From positions 187,303,829 to 187,367,828 of the forward strand of contig JAHLJT010009419.1 in NCBI GenBank assembly GCA_031308135.1: a stretch of 64,000 nucleotides of DNA, in the 5' to 3' direction. This document shows, piece by piece, positions 1 through 12,611 of the stretch; position 1 is the stretch's first letter; every line of letters starts with the position of its first letter. The notes beneath the pieces are model-generated. The model was given only the letters and a program-made list of their open reading frames with translations, was not told where the DNA came from and made no database searches. Both the position numbers and the translations under genes were made by a program. This stretch comes from Acheta domesticus (Eukaryota; Arthropoda; Insecta; Orthoptera; Gryllidae).

Positions 1-2880
1 GGCCACCTCAGCACCATAATATCTGCGTTTAATGTTAACTGAAATGGTTGTGGGACAGACGAGACAATGTACGAACTGCCAGTGGCAATTTAAAATAACA
101 GCGGATTTATTCCGTACAAAAATCCCACTTCTACTTTCCAAAATGTTTAATTTCGGATCAAAAACTATAGTTTTTGAAGTTGTTTATATGTATTTGAAGT
201 CTTTCTGTTTAAAGCCAAGATGTAAAAACGTTCTTCAACATGACCTGGTATTTTCAAAGTACCCTACAAAACACAAAGAGTTTTCTAAAACAAAAGTACT
301 TCCAACTTTTCTCAGTAATAAAGAAACCTTACAAATTTTGTTTTCGACGACAATGCATAAGCAAATTATAATTGCACATTGTAAGCAACAGAACGTCCTC
401 AGCATATTACCGCGCATTATTACGAAAAATCTTTTGTAAATTCGCGAATGAGAAAATAATGCTGGGCGAGATTGCAATGAACAACATTATTGCCGGGGTT
501 ATCAAAGAGAGACAAGAAAGAAAAAATCTCGTAATGACCTGCACCACATTTCCAGAGCTATCTCCAGTTGGTGCCGTCGGGTGAGCGCTGCTGGTAGAAC
601 TATTTCTGTTCTTGCTCGCGTCATTGTATTTTTATTTCGTCGTGTTCTTCCGACGACGGTGCCGCGCAGAATGGAGGATTTCGCTGCTGCGACGCTATCA
701 CAGCGCTCCCGGTGGCCGGGGAGGACAATCTGTTTTGCGGTCGCCCAGCGCAGCCACACATTCCAACCGAATGCGGCGAATCGCTGATTCCGAGGGAAAG
801 GAGGAGTGAAGATTGCCTCGTTGTCAGTTTGATGTTGAAATTCTGTTGTCGATGTTAATATTCTTGTAGATTTTTATATATATTTTATTCTGAACAAAGT
901 AAACTGACAATCTATCCTTATATCAAAATAATTGGAAAATATGATAAAATTGACAGTTGACAATGACAAATGATTGTGAATGAAGGTATCCCAGTGGTAC
1001 ATTTCACTCTTCTTACGGTTACTACAAAAAGAGTCAGCTTAGGGTTTTGGTTAGGAGTCAATGTTAAAGAATTTTCGTGACTATATATATTGTGACTAAT
1101 TTAAAATTCTATAATGGAGTTTTAAGGGTGTAATTGTGGATAAGTTACAGGATTCTTCATTATTATCTAGATATGGCTTGATGGCTAGAGGATTTGAGTG
1201 ATTTTCCAAACGTTGAAGATAGCTTGAGCTGCTTGTTTCCATTATTTCAAAGATTTTTTTATTCGTTGCAGAGTTTGAACATTGCTTTCTTGGAAATTAC
1301 CAAAAAGAAGTATTTATGTAGAAATATTTTTTGTATCAACATTTTATTCACAATCAATCTGTTTTTATTCACCTTTTTTTATTCTTTACATAACTTTTGT
1401 GCAAAGAAAAACTTGAGTATTATAAGTATTTTTTCAGCCTTTTTGAAAAATGCTAGATTGTTTTGAAAGTATATATTGTAAGAGATACAAGAATTTGTTT
1501 ATGTTCTAAACCGAAATGAACTTACTTGCTATTAATGTTAATAACAATCCAGAGAATAAAAGAAAATACTTTTAAAATAACCTATTTTTACCAAAATTTT
1601 AATCTTTTGTTCCAAAAGCACAAACTTTGAGATGGAGACAAGTATGTTTGAATTAAATTCTTGAATTAATGAATATAATTAATTCAAATATGTAAAACGC
1701 AAATTTTGCAAACTATTTTTCTTCAAACTGAGTGAAATGTAAAAGTACCGTAATGACAATGTTTATTAGTTATCCTTCAGCAAGAGGTATTTCAAATCTA
1801 AGGAGATGGTGAGAAACAAGATAATTCATTTATACTCACTGGGAAACCTAGATCTTTTCTAACAGGACACCGTAAAATAGATTGCCATCAAAACTACCAA
1901 ATCACAAATACCAAAATATTGAATTCAAAACTTGTTCATTGGGATAGTAAAGGACTGGAAAATGTTCAATGTACTTTTAATTACTAGAAGATCACGTTGA
2001 CTGGAGCAATTGAGGCTTAACTTTTACGATATTAAGGGGATGACACGAAATCACGACTGGCTTTTACTATGCGTTACAAAATAAATCCTAAACGAATGAA
2101 ACGTATTCACTATCTCACATGTAGGTATAAATAACGGAAGTATAGTGCCCGAAAGAATATAAGAGATCGCAGCTTAAAAAAAACAAAAACGGATGGTGAT
2201 ATTTTTGCAGTTGCCTGTAAATTTGTTGCAAACGGAGACACTAAAGTGGTTTTCATCGCTTCTTTGTCCCCCAGTGGATTCACTTCGCCTAGCGCCGGAA
2301 CCCTCTCCCTCTAGCGTTCTATTGTTCAGTAGCGGCTCCAGCGCCTCTGGTGACGATTATATTAACTGCGGTGTTAATGGTTTAGTTCTGCGGTAATTTC
2401 GTTTTAATTGCGTCGTTTCAATTACTTTGCATTGTTAATGATCTCGGAGTAATTCAGAGAGGGAAACAAATGTTTATTCACCGCTAAGCTTAATAGTAAG
2501 AGCATTTCCTGTATTTGCATTGAAATGATATAAGATTGCGCAGTTTTTCTTAGCGTAGGCTATCCCATAGAGAGCTGGGAAAGTAAGGGAATGTTTTTCA
2601 TCGCATGTTTCGTTTCATTTATTTCCCTATAGTTGTATTTGTTACCTCCGTTCTGAATAAATGGAGCGAGGATTGAAGGTTTAAATTTAATCTTGCACTC
2701 TTTGTGCACTTTCGTGTCCCCCGCAAGAGTGAGTGTCACGTAGTAAAATTTATGAAAAACACGTTTTAATTATTCAGGGTTTACGAGTGAGCCCCATTGA
2801 CATGGCTCTAATTAACCCAGTGTCGAACGGGGCTAGAGGGCGGGCAACTGCCACGACCTGGACTCCCTCCATCGCACCGT
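1..2880. other. AT-rich intergenic DNA, nothing recognised
   Basis: I see no coding region, repeat array or transposon with recognisable ends here. Two short GC-richer patches (about 480-800 and 2,230-2,400) stand out against the AT-rich background. Short open frames occur but lack coding character or family motifs. Confidence 0.6.
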
Positions 2881-3033
2881 GAAAAACCGTAATTGCAGGA
2901 AGTTTTAGACATGCATATCTCTCGCGCCAGTGAAGGGGCTGCTGGCTTTAATTTATACGCTCAACGACTTTTCAACTTTTTATTTATGATATTTCGAAAA
3001 TGTGTGTCGATAATTCGCGTATTGATAAAATGT

Positions 3034-3276
3034 ATGATGGTGAAACGTGTCATGGTGAAACATGTGATGATGAAACATGCGTTGATGAAACGTGCGTTGA
3101 TGAAACGTGCGTTGATGAAACGTGCGTTGATAAAACGTGCGTTGACGAAACGCGCGTTGATGAAACGTGCGTTGATGAAACGTGCGTTGATGAAACGCGC
3201 GTTGATGATACGTGCGCTGATGATACGTGCGCTGATGAAACGTGCGTTGATGAAAAGTGCATTGTTGAAACGTCCT
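3034..3276 (+). repeat. 15-bp minisatellite, about 16 units
   Basis: Tandem copies of GATGAAACGTGCGTT, degenerate at the left edge (GATGGTGAAACGTGT-like) and at the right edge, where GATACGTGCGCT variants appear. The period is a multiple of three, so several frames stay open (an aspartate-glutamate-threonine-cysteine repeat and a leucine-methionine-lysine-arginine repeat). That is a by-product of the period, not evidence of a gene. Confidence 0.95.
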
Positions 3277-3289
3277 TTCTCTTAGTATT

Positions 3290-4235
3290 ATCGGTCACTC
3301 TTAGTAATTGTTGGAAATCCTTTGAGTAAATGAATTTTGATGTGAATGATGACACATACACACACACAAGCTCGCCATTTGCATCATCACCATAGCCGCA
3401 CGATAAAACATCAGTTATGGAACATATGTCAATATTTCGTTCTGGGCAACATTGCTGCTTGCAGCGGTCTACGCAGGTTGGTCTGATAAGAAAGAAGACG
3501 TCCGCGCTACGTAGGTTAGCGTTATCAATATGAATATTTTGTGTCTGTTACATTCTAATTGGCTAGTAACGTGATGGCATGGAATTCGCTCAACTTCCAA
3601 AATTATAAACTAACGTAGGTATTAAATTTTTAGGAAACATTTTGACTGTTCGAAATCATTTCTCACGCTTGAATAAATTGCTTTTAATTTCGACGTGCTA
3701 ATATTTATCTCACGAAGCCAAAATAATTTTCTTTGAAGATAATTGCCTTATCTTTACATCATATTTAGTTCACATTAAATTTACTTCTAAAACAGTGTAT
3801 TAAACTTCAATAAATGATTTAGTCAGAGATAGTAACATTGCTTCTAAAAATCCACCAACCAAATTTGAATTATCAGATGTAATTAGTATTTCGTCTCATT
3901 ACCTAGTCTCCCGTGACCGAAGTACAATCAATGAGAGATTAATAGAAAATGTAAGCAGCTCATGATCATCACGTGGTTGCATTCACGAAAGAGAGTATCT
4001 TTCTCTAAACAGACCCACAACTCACCCCACGCAGTAATGTTCACGTACAATCGAAATAATGGCCGCGAGCCACAAACAGAACACAGAAACAATACATCCC
4101 TGGCACCAGAACATTCATTCACAGCGAACGCAACTTTTATCGTCGTGTTTTCAAACAGACACGGTGGCCGAGAATGAGAGCGCGCGCGGTTTAAAAATTC
4201 TTTGAATTGCAGCCCCGCGGCAATGGACGGACTGT
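3290..4235. other. intergenic spacer between minisatellites
   Basis: Unique-looking, moderately AT-rich sequence with a short CA run near 3,357-3,368. I recognise no gene or element ends. Confidence 0.5.
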
Positions 4236-4910
4236 GAGTGGCGGGCGATGGGTGGCGGACGATGGGTGTCGGGCGATGGGTGTCGGGCGATGGGTGTCGG
4301 GCGATGGGTGTCGGGCGATGGGTGTCGGGCGATGGGGTGTCGGGCGATGGGTGTCGGGCGATGGGTGTCGGGCGATGGGTGTCGGGCGATGGGTGTCGGG
4401 CGATGGGTGTCGGGCGATGGGTGTCGGGCGATGGGTGGCGGGCGATGGGTGGCGGACGATGGGTGTCGGGCGATGGGTGTCGGGCGATGGGTGGCGGGCG
4501 ATGGGTGGCGGCGATGGGTGTCGGGCGATGGGTGTCGGGCGATGGGTGTCGGGCGATGGGTGTCGGGCGATGGGTGTCGGGCGATGGGTGTCGGGCGATG
4601 GGTGTCGGGCGATGGGTGTCGGGCAATGGGTGTCGGGCGATGGGTGTCGGGCGATGGGTGTCGGGCGATGGGTGTCGGGCGATGGGTGTCGGGCAATGGG
4701 TGCCAGGCGACGGATGTCGGGCGACGGGTGTCGGGCGATGGGTAGTGGGCGATGAGTCGCGGGCGATGGGTGTCGGACCACGGGTGTCGGGTGATGGGTG
4801 GCAGGCAATTAGTGACGAGCGACGGGTGACGGGTGATGGGTGGAGGGCGATGGGCAATTGGTCGTGGGCAATTGTCGGAGGGCGATGGGCGATGAGCAAT
4901 GGGTGGGTGA
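4236..4910 (+). repeat. 14-bp GC-rich minisatellite, about 45 units
   Basis: Tandem array of GGGCGATGGGTGTC. The centre (about 4,260-4,690) is very homogeneous and has a few one-base length variants. Both flanks grade into GTGGC, GTAGT and GACGA variants, the usual pattern of an array homogenised from the middle. Long open frames on both strands come from the repeat itself. Confidence 0.97.
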
Positions 4911-5404
4911 CGAAGGTCTGCGGGCGTTGGTGGAGGGATGGGGCGCAATCGAGCGCAACATTTCGACGCGCTCCCTGTATGATCTACGTAATTGCAAAAC
5001 GCGGCCTAATGAAAAAGAGAAACTTCCGCAGGGCAGCACTCTGTTTTTCCAAGCGGTGCAGCGGCAGGCGCGGAAGAGAAATGGTGGGTGGATTCTGTGA
5101 CGGGACGTGGGCGGAAAAATGGAGAAGTGAGATGTTTGATGGAGGAGAGAATGGTTCAGCAGAGAATGATTGGGCGTTAGGATGAGTTGGAAGGAGATTG
5201 CGCTGGTTGAAAGGATGGGTTGACGGGAGTGTCGATGGAGGTCGGCCTCAACTGAGTAAGCATGGGATGTTGCATCCTGACGTGTTTGGGCAGGGTAATT
5301 AACAGCTTTAGAAGATGGATGAATGAATTAATCAAAGAAAGAAGAATGCATAAGAAATTACATATATGCAAAGCAAAAACTTATATCCAAAGGAAATACT
5401 TGAG
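4911..5404. other. spacer between minisatellites
   Basis: Purine-rich, GC-moderate sequence without a recognisable gene. The first 60 bases still carry decayed variants of the upstream 14-bp unit. Confidence 0.5.
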
Positions 5405-5772
5405 GCTGAGGTGTAAGCTTGAGGGCGGGTAGGCTTGAGGGCGGGATAGGCTTGAGGGACGGGTAGGCTTGAGGGCGGTAGGCTTGAGGGCGGGTAGGCT
5501 TGAGGGCGGGTAGGCTTGAGGGCGGGTAGGCTTGAGGGCGGGTAGGCTTGAGGGCGGGTAGGCTTGAGGGCGGGTAGGCTTGAGGGCGGGTAGGCTTGAG
5601 GGCGGGTAGGCTTGAGGGCGGGTAGGCTTGAGGGCGGGTAGGCTTGAGGCGGGTAGGCTTGAGGGCGGTAGGTTGAGGCGGGTAGGCTTGAGGGCGGTAG
5701 GCTTGAGGGCGGGTAGGCTTGAGGGCGGGTAGGCTTGGAGGCGGTTAGGCTTGAGGGGGGGTCAGGCTTGAA
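5405..5772 (+). repeat. 16-bp GC-rich minisatellite, about 22 units
   Basis: Tandem copies of GGCTTGAGGGCGGGTA with several one- or two-base shortened units toward the right end (about 5,640-5,770). The unit is unrelated to the 14-bp array 500 bases upstream. The array runs directly into a CpG-rich island. Confidence 0.96.
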
Positions 5773-7350
5773 AACAGAGGGGACCCGAAAGAAGGCGGGC
5801 GGGCAGACCTGAAGGCGAGTGGGTGTGAGAGCGGGTAGGGAACGGGCGAGGGTGAAGGCGCGAGCGCGGGCGTTCGCGAGCCAACGGGCGATCGCCCGCC
5901 GGTAATTGAATATTCGCGGCGCGTTCCCTCCGCGCGGTAACTCCGCCGGCGCTCCCCGCTCTATTAGTGCCGGCGCGGGCCCGGGGAGCGCGCCCTCGCC
6001 ATTCCGTGCCGCACATTGCAACGGCCTAGTTTGTTTACTATCTCGCGAGCTCCGCCCCTCGCTCTATATTATCCCGCACAATTCCGCGACCATTGTCGCC
6101 GGCACAAAGATAGTGGCGCGCGCGAGAAGCGTATTCTTTCTCTTACTGTCTCTCTCCCTCCCGCGCTCCTCTTCGTTCACGTGTTTGCCGCCCGCCACCG
6201 CCGCCGCCACCACCGTCGGCCGCTCGGCGCGAAAGAAAAATAAAATAAAAGAGATTAAAAAACGCGAAAATATCATCCTTTGTCTGAATTGTATTTTCAG
6301 GTTTAAAGTTACATTATTCTTTTGTTTTTTCTGCGGCCAAAATTAATTCATAGCCGGGTCCCCAGAGCGCGCATTTGCATGCGAGTCGCTGCTGCCGCCG
6401 CCAGCGCCGCCACCGCCCTGGGCTCCGGGTCACATTTTAGGCCGGCCCTTTTCTCGCGGACCAGCGGCGGCGGTGCTGGCGGCGGCGGCGGCGTCGCACT
6501 CGTCCGCGTGAGCGCAGTCGACGCCGCCAGCGCTGCAATTACGGAGACGGGGTGAGCGCGGGAAAACCCTGCAAGAGCGACCCGCATTCCACTGGCCCCG
6601 CCCCGCCCCCGCCGGCGCCGACGCCCGTCGCGACGCCCCAGAGGCGTCGGAATTCGGTCGTCGCGGCGCTCGACCCTGCTGCGGAAGGTGGAGGAGGCGG
6701 AGCCGGAGGGGGGGGAATGTGGTGCGGGGGCGGCGGCAGAAGTAGCAGTAGCGGCGGGGGCGGAGTGGTGTCGATGACTGCAACGGTGGAGGCGGATTGG
6801 GACATGGGGCGAGGCGGCGCGGCGCGGCGTGGGAGTTAGTGTGGGCGGGGGGCGGCTTAACAGACGACGGCGGGCGCGCCATTGGTGGCGGGGGCAGCGT
6901 GGTCGACGGGGAGGCGGGGCAGAACGGGAGGCGTGGGCGGCGTGGGCGGCGTGGGCGGCGTGGGCGGCGTGGGCGGCGTGGGCGGCGTGGGCGGCGTGGG
7001 CGCGTGGGCGGCGTGGGCGGCGGGGCGGGGGGCGGCGGGGCGGCGGGGTGGCGGCGGGGACGGTGGGGGCGGCGGGGGCGGCGGGGGGCGGCGGGGGCGG
7101 CGGGGGCGGTGGGGGTGGCGGGGGCGGCGGGGGCGGCGGGGGGAGGCGGGGGAAGGCGGGCGGCGGGGGAGGCGGGGGCGGAAGGGTGGCGGGGCAGAGG
7201 GAACTGGCGGCGTGCCGTCCACGGACGGTAGTTCGAACACTTGGGGAGAAGAACACTTAAGCGTGAGGGGCCCTGCCGCTGGTCGAGGGTGTCGCGAAAT
7301 GCTGGAGTACGTTAAGGAGAGGAGGGAGGTGCCTTGGGAATAGCGCATTG
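5773..7350. other. CpG-rich island with embedded GGC arrays
   Basis: Dense CpG, G/C runs and GC-box-like GGGCGG strings extend from the end of the 16-bp minisatellite to about 7,330. An octamer-like ATTTGCAT lies near 6,373, and a short A/T-rich gap interrupts at about 6,240-6,350. Six-frame open reading is extensive but is all proline, alanine, glycine or arginine low complexity. The block could be a promoter or distal regulatory island. No transcript structure can be read from it. Confidence 0.6.
6925..7195 (+). repeat. GTGGGCGGC / GGGGGCGGC simple repeat
   Basis: Nine-base GTGGGCGGC units (about 6,928-7,010) grade into GGC/GGGGC runs to about 7,195. The strongly G-rich top strand has many runs of three or more G, so G-quadruplex formation is likely. 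Confidence 0.9.
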
Positions 7351-10300
7351 CAAGTACGCCGATGGGCGTGAAGATTGTTAGCGCTGCAACGTGTTCATTC
7401 GAGGTGTTTGGCGTACGCTACGAGCCATACGTGTAATATGAAAGTAAGAATAGTGTTAATGAGAAACAAAGTATAAGACTGCTATTTTCTCAAAAGCACG
7501 TTTTGAGAGTTGTAGTTAATAAGTTACAAAAGAGTAAACAAAAGAGGGGAAAACATATTTGTGAAAGGGAAAATCTGTGATCTCGAGATTTTTTTCAATG
7601 CACCTCAAAACGACTTCTTTGTATTCCTTATCATTTTTGGAAGTGGTGTACTAGTTTGAAAACATTGTTTAAACATTGATTGTAAATGATGGAAAATAAT
7701 GGAAAACATTGATTGCAAATGATGGAAAATAATGGTAAATTGTAGTCTTAAAATGACAGTATGATTTTTTGAAGTGTGTATAATTAGTCAGAGAAACATT
7801 ACAGTAATCTTATATTGTTATATACAAACTCTCCTGACATTTGATATGTTGAGAGGAAATGCTGTTAAACAGCATTTGATCTATAATTCACCTGGAGCAT
7901 GGATTAACGAGGTTTCCGTAACGCATGTTGTAATTACATTTTTAAACGAGATGAGTTAGAATATATGAAAAGATTTCTCGTGAACTCGTTTATTTTTTTT
8001 ACTACATTTTTCATTACAGTTCTGTGATATGATATTTGTTATGAATTAACGTTTATGTACAAGTTTATTTTCCAGCTCAGAGGTGAGGTTGAATTCGCTT
8101 CTAAAAATATTTGTCATAATTGAAGCTTGTACACGTGTCAAGTTTGTACATGAGTTCTCTAATTACTACATTGGTGTAATAGTATTGAGTTCGTCGTGCT
8201 TCTAACAGTCAATGTGCAAACGAGGTTACGAAAAGTTGCTAATAAATGATACTTTATTTTATATTACTGGTATAGTGAATGCTGTATTTAAAATGTTCTT
8301 AAAAGTGTTGTTCACAGACTTGAAGGCCATTCATACTCACAAAACGACTAACAGGCAACAAATATTACGATTAACTTCAAAGACCATTAAGCTACATTTT
8401 AATTGGGCACAACTGATATTTCAACATTTGACTCCTATTAATACACGTTGTAAAACGAGAATTATTGAAAAACCTCACATTTTCAAGAACGAAGAAATGT
8501 AATGGTACGTATAGAGATATTACAATTAAAACAACAGTAGTGTAACTACAAAAATTACTGCGATAGCGTAATATGTATGAGTTACAAAGTGTCATCAATT
8601 GCCTATGTAATCAGGTGGAGACAAATACAAGTTTTAAAACATTACTGTTTAACTATTAAAATAAAATTTATAATGAATTATTATAGAAGATAATTTCACT
8701 CTATTCTAAACCATGAACTGCATGTTTTTCAAAATTTAATAAATAGAGAGAATGCTCATTCGAACGTGAAAAAAAGCTATGTGCGTCAGATGAATAAGTA
8801 CTTTGATGACATAAATGCAACTGTAACATTACATGCGTATCGCTCCGCATTTCGTTTCAAAGACCCAGCCGCACTATAATCAGGTCATTCTGGAACTCTG
8901 GCCGGGGGCGGGGGAGGCTGCGGGGGTTGCATGTCCTGTTGAAGCCGCTCTTTGTTCGCGCAAATCCACGTTCCGGCCGAGAGCGTCCTGTTTACGCCGC
9001 CTCGGTACATCTCGCCGGAGCGAAGTCTCTACTTTAGTGAGGGAATCATTTTGTGGCCATCTGCGTGTAAAGTTTCAGTGGCGGTAATATAGTAGTTCAT
9101 GGATCCGAGCTCTTTGCACAATGGACCGCGGAGTAACGTGTTCGTGTGCCGTTAAGAGGCTTGAATTTCGCAAACATGTGTTGCTGCTGAATGTCTGCTA
9201 TTGAAATGTGATATTTGACATTGCGTAAAATATTTTTTTGTTACGTTGAAGGAATGGAATGTAATACTTTTATTTGTTTGATTTTTGTTGATATTTTCTA
9301 GATTTTTTCTCTTTCATGTATATTTTTGGCTTTTTTTAAAGCGAAGGAACATAACTCTGTGATGTCTATGTTAAAAATTGTTTGATCTTTTTCAATGTAC
9401 AGGAAAAGAATTCGTAATTTTTTAATGCTTTTCTTGTAGAAATGTCAAATCATTATGTTATAAGGTTATGCATTTCGCAATTTTGGATGAAACAAAATAT
9501 TAACGAATAGGGAGCGGTGTATTTCACGACTCAGAAAATGACGGAGTGAAACAGAAAAATTAAGAGTTGTTGATAAAACAAATGGCCACAAGTCTGTTTT
9601 GTTCATATTTAAATAATATTTTTAGAAAAATGCTACGTTATCCTCTTATATCACGCTTATGCGAAGCGTATCAGCTTGTTTCTAGAAACAGAATAACTGT
9701 TTGTTGTTTTACCTATTGGCTTGAAAACTGAGAGGAGGGACACGTTTTCATCAGGGCTTGGATTGCTAATGGCCCAAAAGTCTTTGAAAATGACCTATAA
9801 AATGACTTAAAAAATGATGAGAAATGGCCTATTTTTTAATACTAAAAGTTTGTTTGGAAATATTAATTTATTCCATGAAGTTCACAATTTTAAAATTAAG
9901 TTTTTTATATAAAATTATATTTTACAGTCTTTAGTTTAGGGAGCATGTCATTCTGAGCTCCGATCTTCCAACCTTCAGTTTTGAAAGGTCGAGGATATAA
10001 CCGAAGATCCGTGAAATTGTGAGAGTTTCGAAAATAAGAGTCCACTTCAATAGTGAATTTCGTCATGATCTGATAATACAATAAAAAAATTGTTTGAGTG
10101 TCATCATTGTAAATTATTTATAAATTCACTAACACAGAGCACGACAAGGAAACAAAGTGCGTAAACACGCCACAGAGATAAAAAAAATGACCTACAAATT
10201 AAAAAAGGGGAAAAAAAGACCCAATAACTATACATTTTTATCACTTGAGTCGTGAGAAACATTGACTTACAAGTTAGCTACGTCAAGAATTCACTATAAA

Positions 10301-10820
10301 AGATAACTTGTAATCAGAATACGAGCCCTAGTTAGTATATATCAAAGTTTCGGTCTATCTTTCATTTACTTCTATTACATTTGTCGCATCCTCTCACAAC
10401 TCGTCCTTCAGAAGCCTTTTTAGGAAATTATTTAGAGGATATTTATACCTCTTTTTAAGATTGCTTATAAATACTTCCGGTTGTATAATTTTGCAATTAC
10501 AGTTACACAAAATTCATAAAAACTAGTAATATGTCTATTTAATAAACTTTTAAAATTTAACACAATTCAACATTCTGCTGTAAATAATTAGTTACATCAT
10601 ATTTAATCTCCTTTTGAAATTTTATTTATTCTGAGGGAACGGCTACAACACGGCTACAGGTAATTTGATTCAATATCGTATTGTTCTAATTGCACATGAA
10701 AATTAACATAAATCTGCTTCTATGCCGAATTTTAGACTCATGATTCTTCCGAGTGACGTACGCAGGTTTTAATTCTCTTACCAGCACCTCCTCCCACGGA
10801 GAATCACCTCGAAGTGCTGC
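7351..10820. other. AT-rich intergenic DNA with one small GC-rich patch
   Basis: Mostly AT-rich sequence without recognisable genes. A GC-richer patch at about 8,870-9,065 contains a short GGGCGGGGGAGG-type stretch but no gene signature. A local TGATGGAAAATAATGG duplication lies near 7,685-7,735. Confidence 0.5.
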
Positions 10821-11330
10821 CACCGGCTGAGGTTGGTCGGTGATTCATTTCTCGTCATTGCAGTGCCTCTGACCGGGAGGTATTCAATTCGAACTCCGAC
10901 GGTGGCAGGATTTTCGACACTAGCCACATAGCTAGGTAGAATTCAGGGGTTGTTTTGATGAGAAGTCTAGCGGCCGGCGCTAGATTTCTTCGATCAGCAC
11001 CAGCCGAATGCCGGAGCAGTATCCGAAGAAACAGGGTACGGACCGCGTGCGATGAATCATTTCTCTTCCCTGTCCTACCCTAACACCTTATTTACATGAA
11101 TATTTACTTGCACTACTCTACCACGCGTGTTGGGCCCTTGGAGCTTCTCGCGGCAAGTGTGGTGCCCCGCTGGTGGGAGTTGGCTAGTTGGGGAAAACTC
11201 CGCAAGGCGATGAGTCGCTATCCAGCGGCGCCAGAACATCTCCACCTCCCGTAAAAAACCATGCAATACACTTACGGGACAAATGACCACCCAGTTCATG
11301 CGCATAATACACATAACACGAAATAATCAA
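10821..11330 (+). mobile_element. tRNA-derived SINE copy 1 (family A), diverged
   Basis: Shares the whole body with the best-defined copy at 44,030-44,563. It has the head with CTCTGACCGGGAGGT, the conserved CACTAGC...GCTAGG stem-loop, the GCCGGAGCAGTA block, the GGGCCACGGACCGC-like block, the CCGCTGGTGGGAG block and the TAATGACC...AATCAAT tail. The head is more diverged than elsewhere. The 3' tail is continuous with a tandem array of the same tail. Confidence 0.85.
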
Positions 11331-11790
11331 TGGAACTACTATCAGACCCAGACCTCAACAAAAATCTTCCGAGCGCCACGTTCGGGGCCACTGCGATGCA
11401 GGACTAATGACCAGCCGAGTTGATGCACCTAATACACATAACACGAAACAATCAATGCAATGTAGTATCAGACCCAGACCTCAACAAAAATCTTCCGAGC
11501 GCCACGTAGTCGAGGCACTGCGATGCAGGACTAATGACCAGCCGAGTTGATGCACCTAATACACATAACACGAAACAATCAATGCAAGTACTATCAGACC
11601 CAGAACTCAACAAAAATCTTCCGAGCGCCACGTAGTCGAGGCACTGCGATGCAGGACTAATGACCAGCCGAGTTGATGCACATAATAGACATAACACGAA
11701 ACAATCCATGCAAGTATTATCAGACCCAGGCCTCAACAAAAATCTTCCGAGCGCCACGTAGTCGAGGCACTGCGATGCAGGCTGTCGTTC
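11311..11790 (+). repeat. 126-bp tandem array seeded by a SINE tail, about 4 units
   Basis: ACATAACACGAAA recurs at 11,311, 11,436, 11,563 and 11,689, spacings of 125, 127 and 126. Each unit carries a SINE-tail-like segment (AATGACCAGCCGAGTTGATG ... AATCAATG) plus about 70 bases absent from the SINE. The array begins exactly at the tail of SINE copy 1. Because 126 is divisible by three, the minus strand is open through the array as a 42-residue repeat within a 194-residue frame. Confidence 0.92.
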
Positions 11791-12175
11791 TGTGTGCATC
11801 GAGACGCGACAGATCAACCTTTTCCCTTCAGAGCGGACTGTGCCCTCTAGTGGTCGCGCGCGAGCTGCTTTGCAAACTTTCACTGGGTGCTCTTTGGCCC
11901 CTGCGCGCTCCTTCACCCCGTCCCTCCTCCCTCGACCCCCGCTCGTCTCTTTTTGCGCGGGAGCTGAGGCGCTTTTATATAAGTTTCGATTGGTGCAGTT
12001 GGCCCTCCCGGAGGCAAGTTCCAATTGGTTATTCACGGAGCTCCCGCGCCGCCTCCGCTGCCAGGGCGCGACTCGCGAAGTCCACGCCGCCCTCGAAAGC
12101 GGTCCACTACCCCCTCGATGGCGGACGGGAATGTTGTCGACTTGTCATTGAGGCTGTCTCCGTTTTTCAGGTTTT
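11791..12175 (+). promoter_or_regulatory. GC-rich block with TATA box, candidate promoter
   Basis: TATATAAG at 11,976-11,983 lies in a CpG-rich block, with CCAAT-type motifs (GATTGG near 11,988, CCAATTGG near 12,021) just downstream. An ATG in good context (CCTCGATGGCGGACG) begins at 12,118 and starts a short frame, but I cannot identify a product or a convincing donor site. It may be a host promoter or the promoter part of a decayed LTR. Confidence 0.35.
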
Positions 12176-12427
12176 TATTTCGTGAATGTCGCATTTTGAT
12201 TGTTGCGAACTTTAAGGCAGGCCGGAAATGGGACATTGCTTTGCACTTAGTTTCTGGACATTTTCTGAATTGTTTTCGAAATACACGGCCAGCGACAATG
12301 GCTACATCTCTAACAGCTCTAAAACATCTTACTCTTACTGTCACAATATGCTTTTTGGGGACGTAACATTTTGTTACAACTTTCACTTTGTGACATACCA
12401 TTTGCAGTTATTACGAGAGATGACGAA
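12176..12427. other. spacer, nothing recognised
   Basis: Short moderately AT-rich segment. The open frame from 12,025 runs through it but carries no family signature. Confidence 0.4.
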
Positions 12428-12562
12428 GGTGGCTCAGGGAATCAACTAATGTCACTGTAGTGTCTCTGACCGGGAGGTCCTAGGTTTCAGTTCCAACGGT
12501 CTCTCTGGTTTTCTGTACCAATATCAGGAGAATATTGAAGCAGTACACTAACAATCGCTATT
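12428..12562 (+). mobile_element. SINE family A fragment, internally deleted
   Basis: Starts with GGTGGCTCAGGGAATCAAC (box A region) and has CTCTGACCGGGAGGTCCTAG followed by a box B-like TTTCAGTTCC. It then jumps to the CCAATATCAGGAGAA...GCAGTACACTAACAA part of the body. The stem-loop and everything after the ACTAACAA block are missing. Confidence 0.8.
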
Positions 12563-12611
12563 TACTTTATAATTAGAATACATCTTCTTTGATTGACATA
12601 TCTCCAAAATG

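Noticed and set aside
3034..3276. CRISPR-like repeat array
   Set aside because: 15-bp units are contiguous with no spacers; eukaryotic minisatellite. No other repeat-spacer pattern exists in the window.
3928..5185. Frames of up to 323 residues over the 14-bp minisatellite
   Set aside because: Period 14 cycles through all three frames and keeps both strands open; pure repeat product.
5332..6021. 229-residue minus frame with LPALKPTRPQAYPPS-like repeats
   Set aside because: Produced by the 16-bp minisatellite; no support for transcription.
6348..7348. Long Pro/Ala/Gly/Arg-rich frames on both strands
   Set aside because: GC composition removes stop codons; no motif, and both strands are equally open.
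11452..12036. 194-residue minus frame with a 42-residue repeat
   Set aside because: The repeat is the 126-bp SINE-tail array, whose period is divisible by three.
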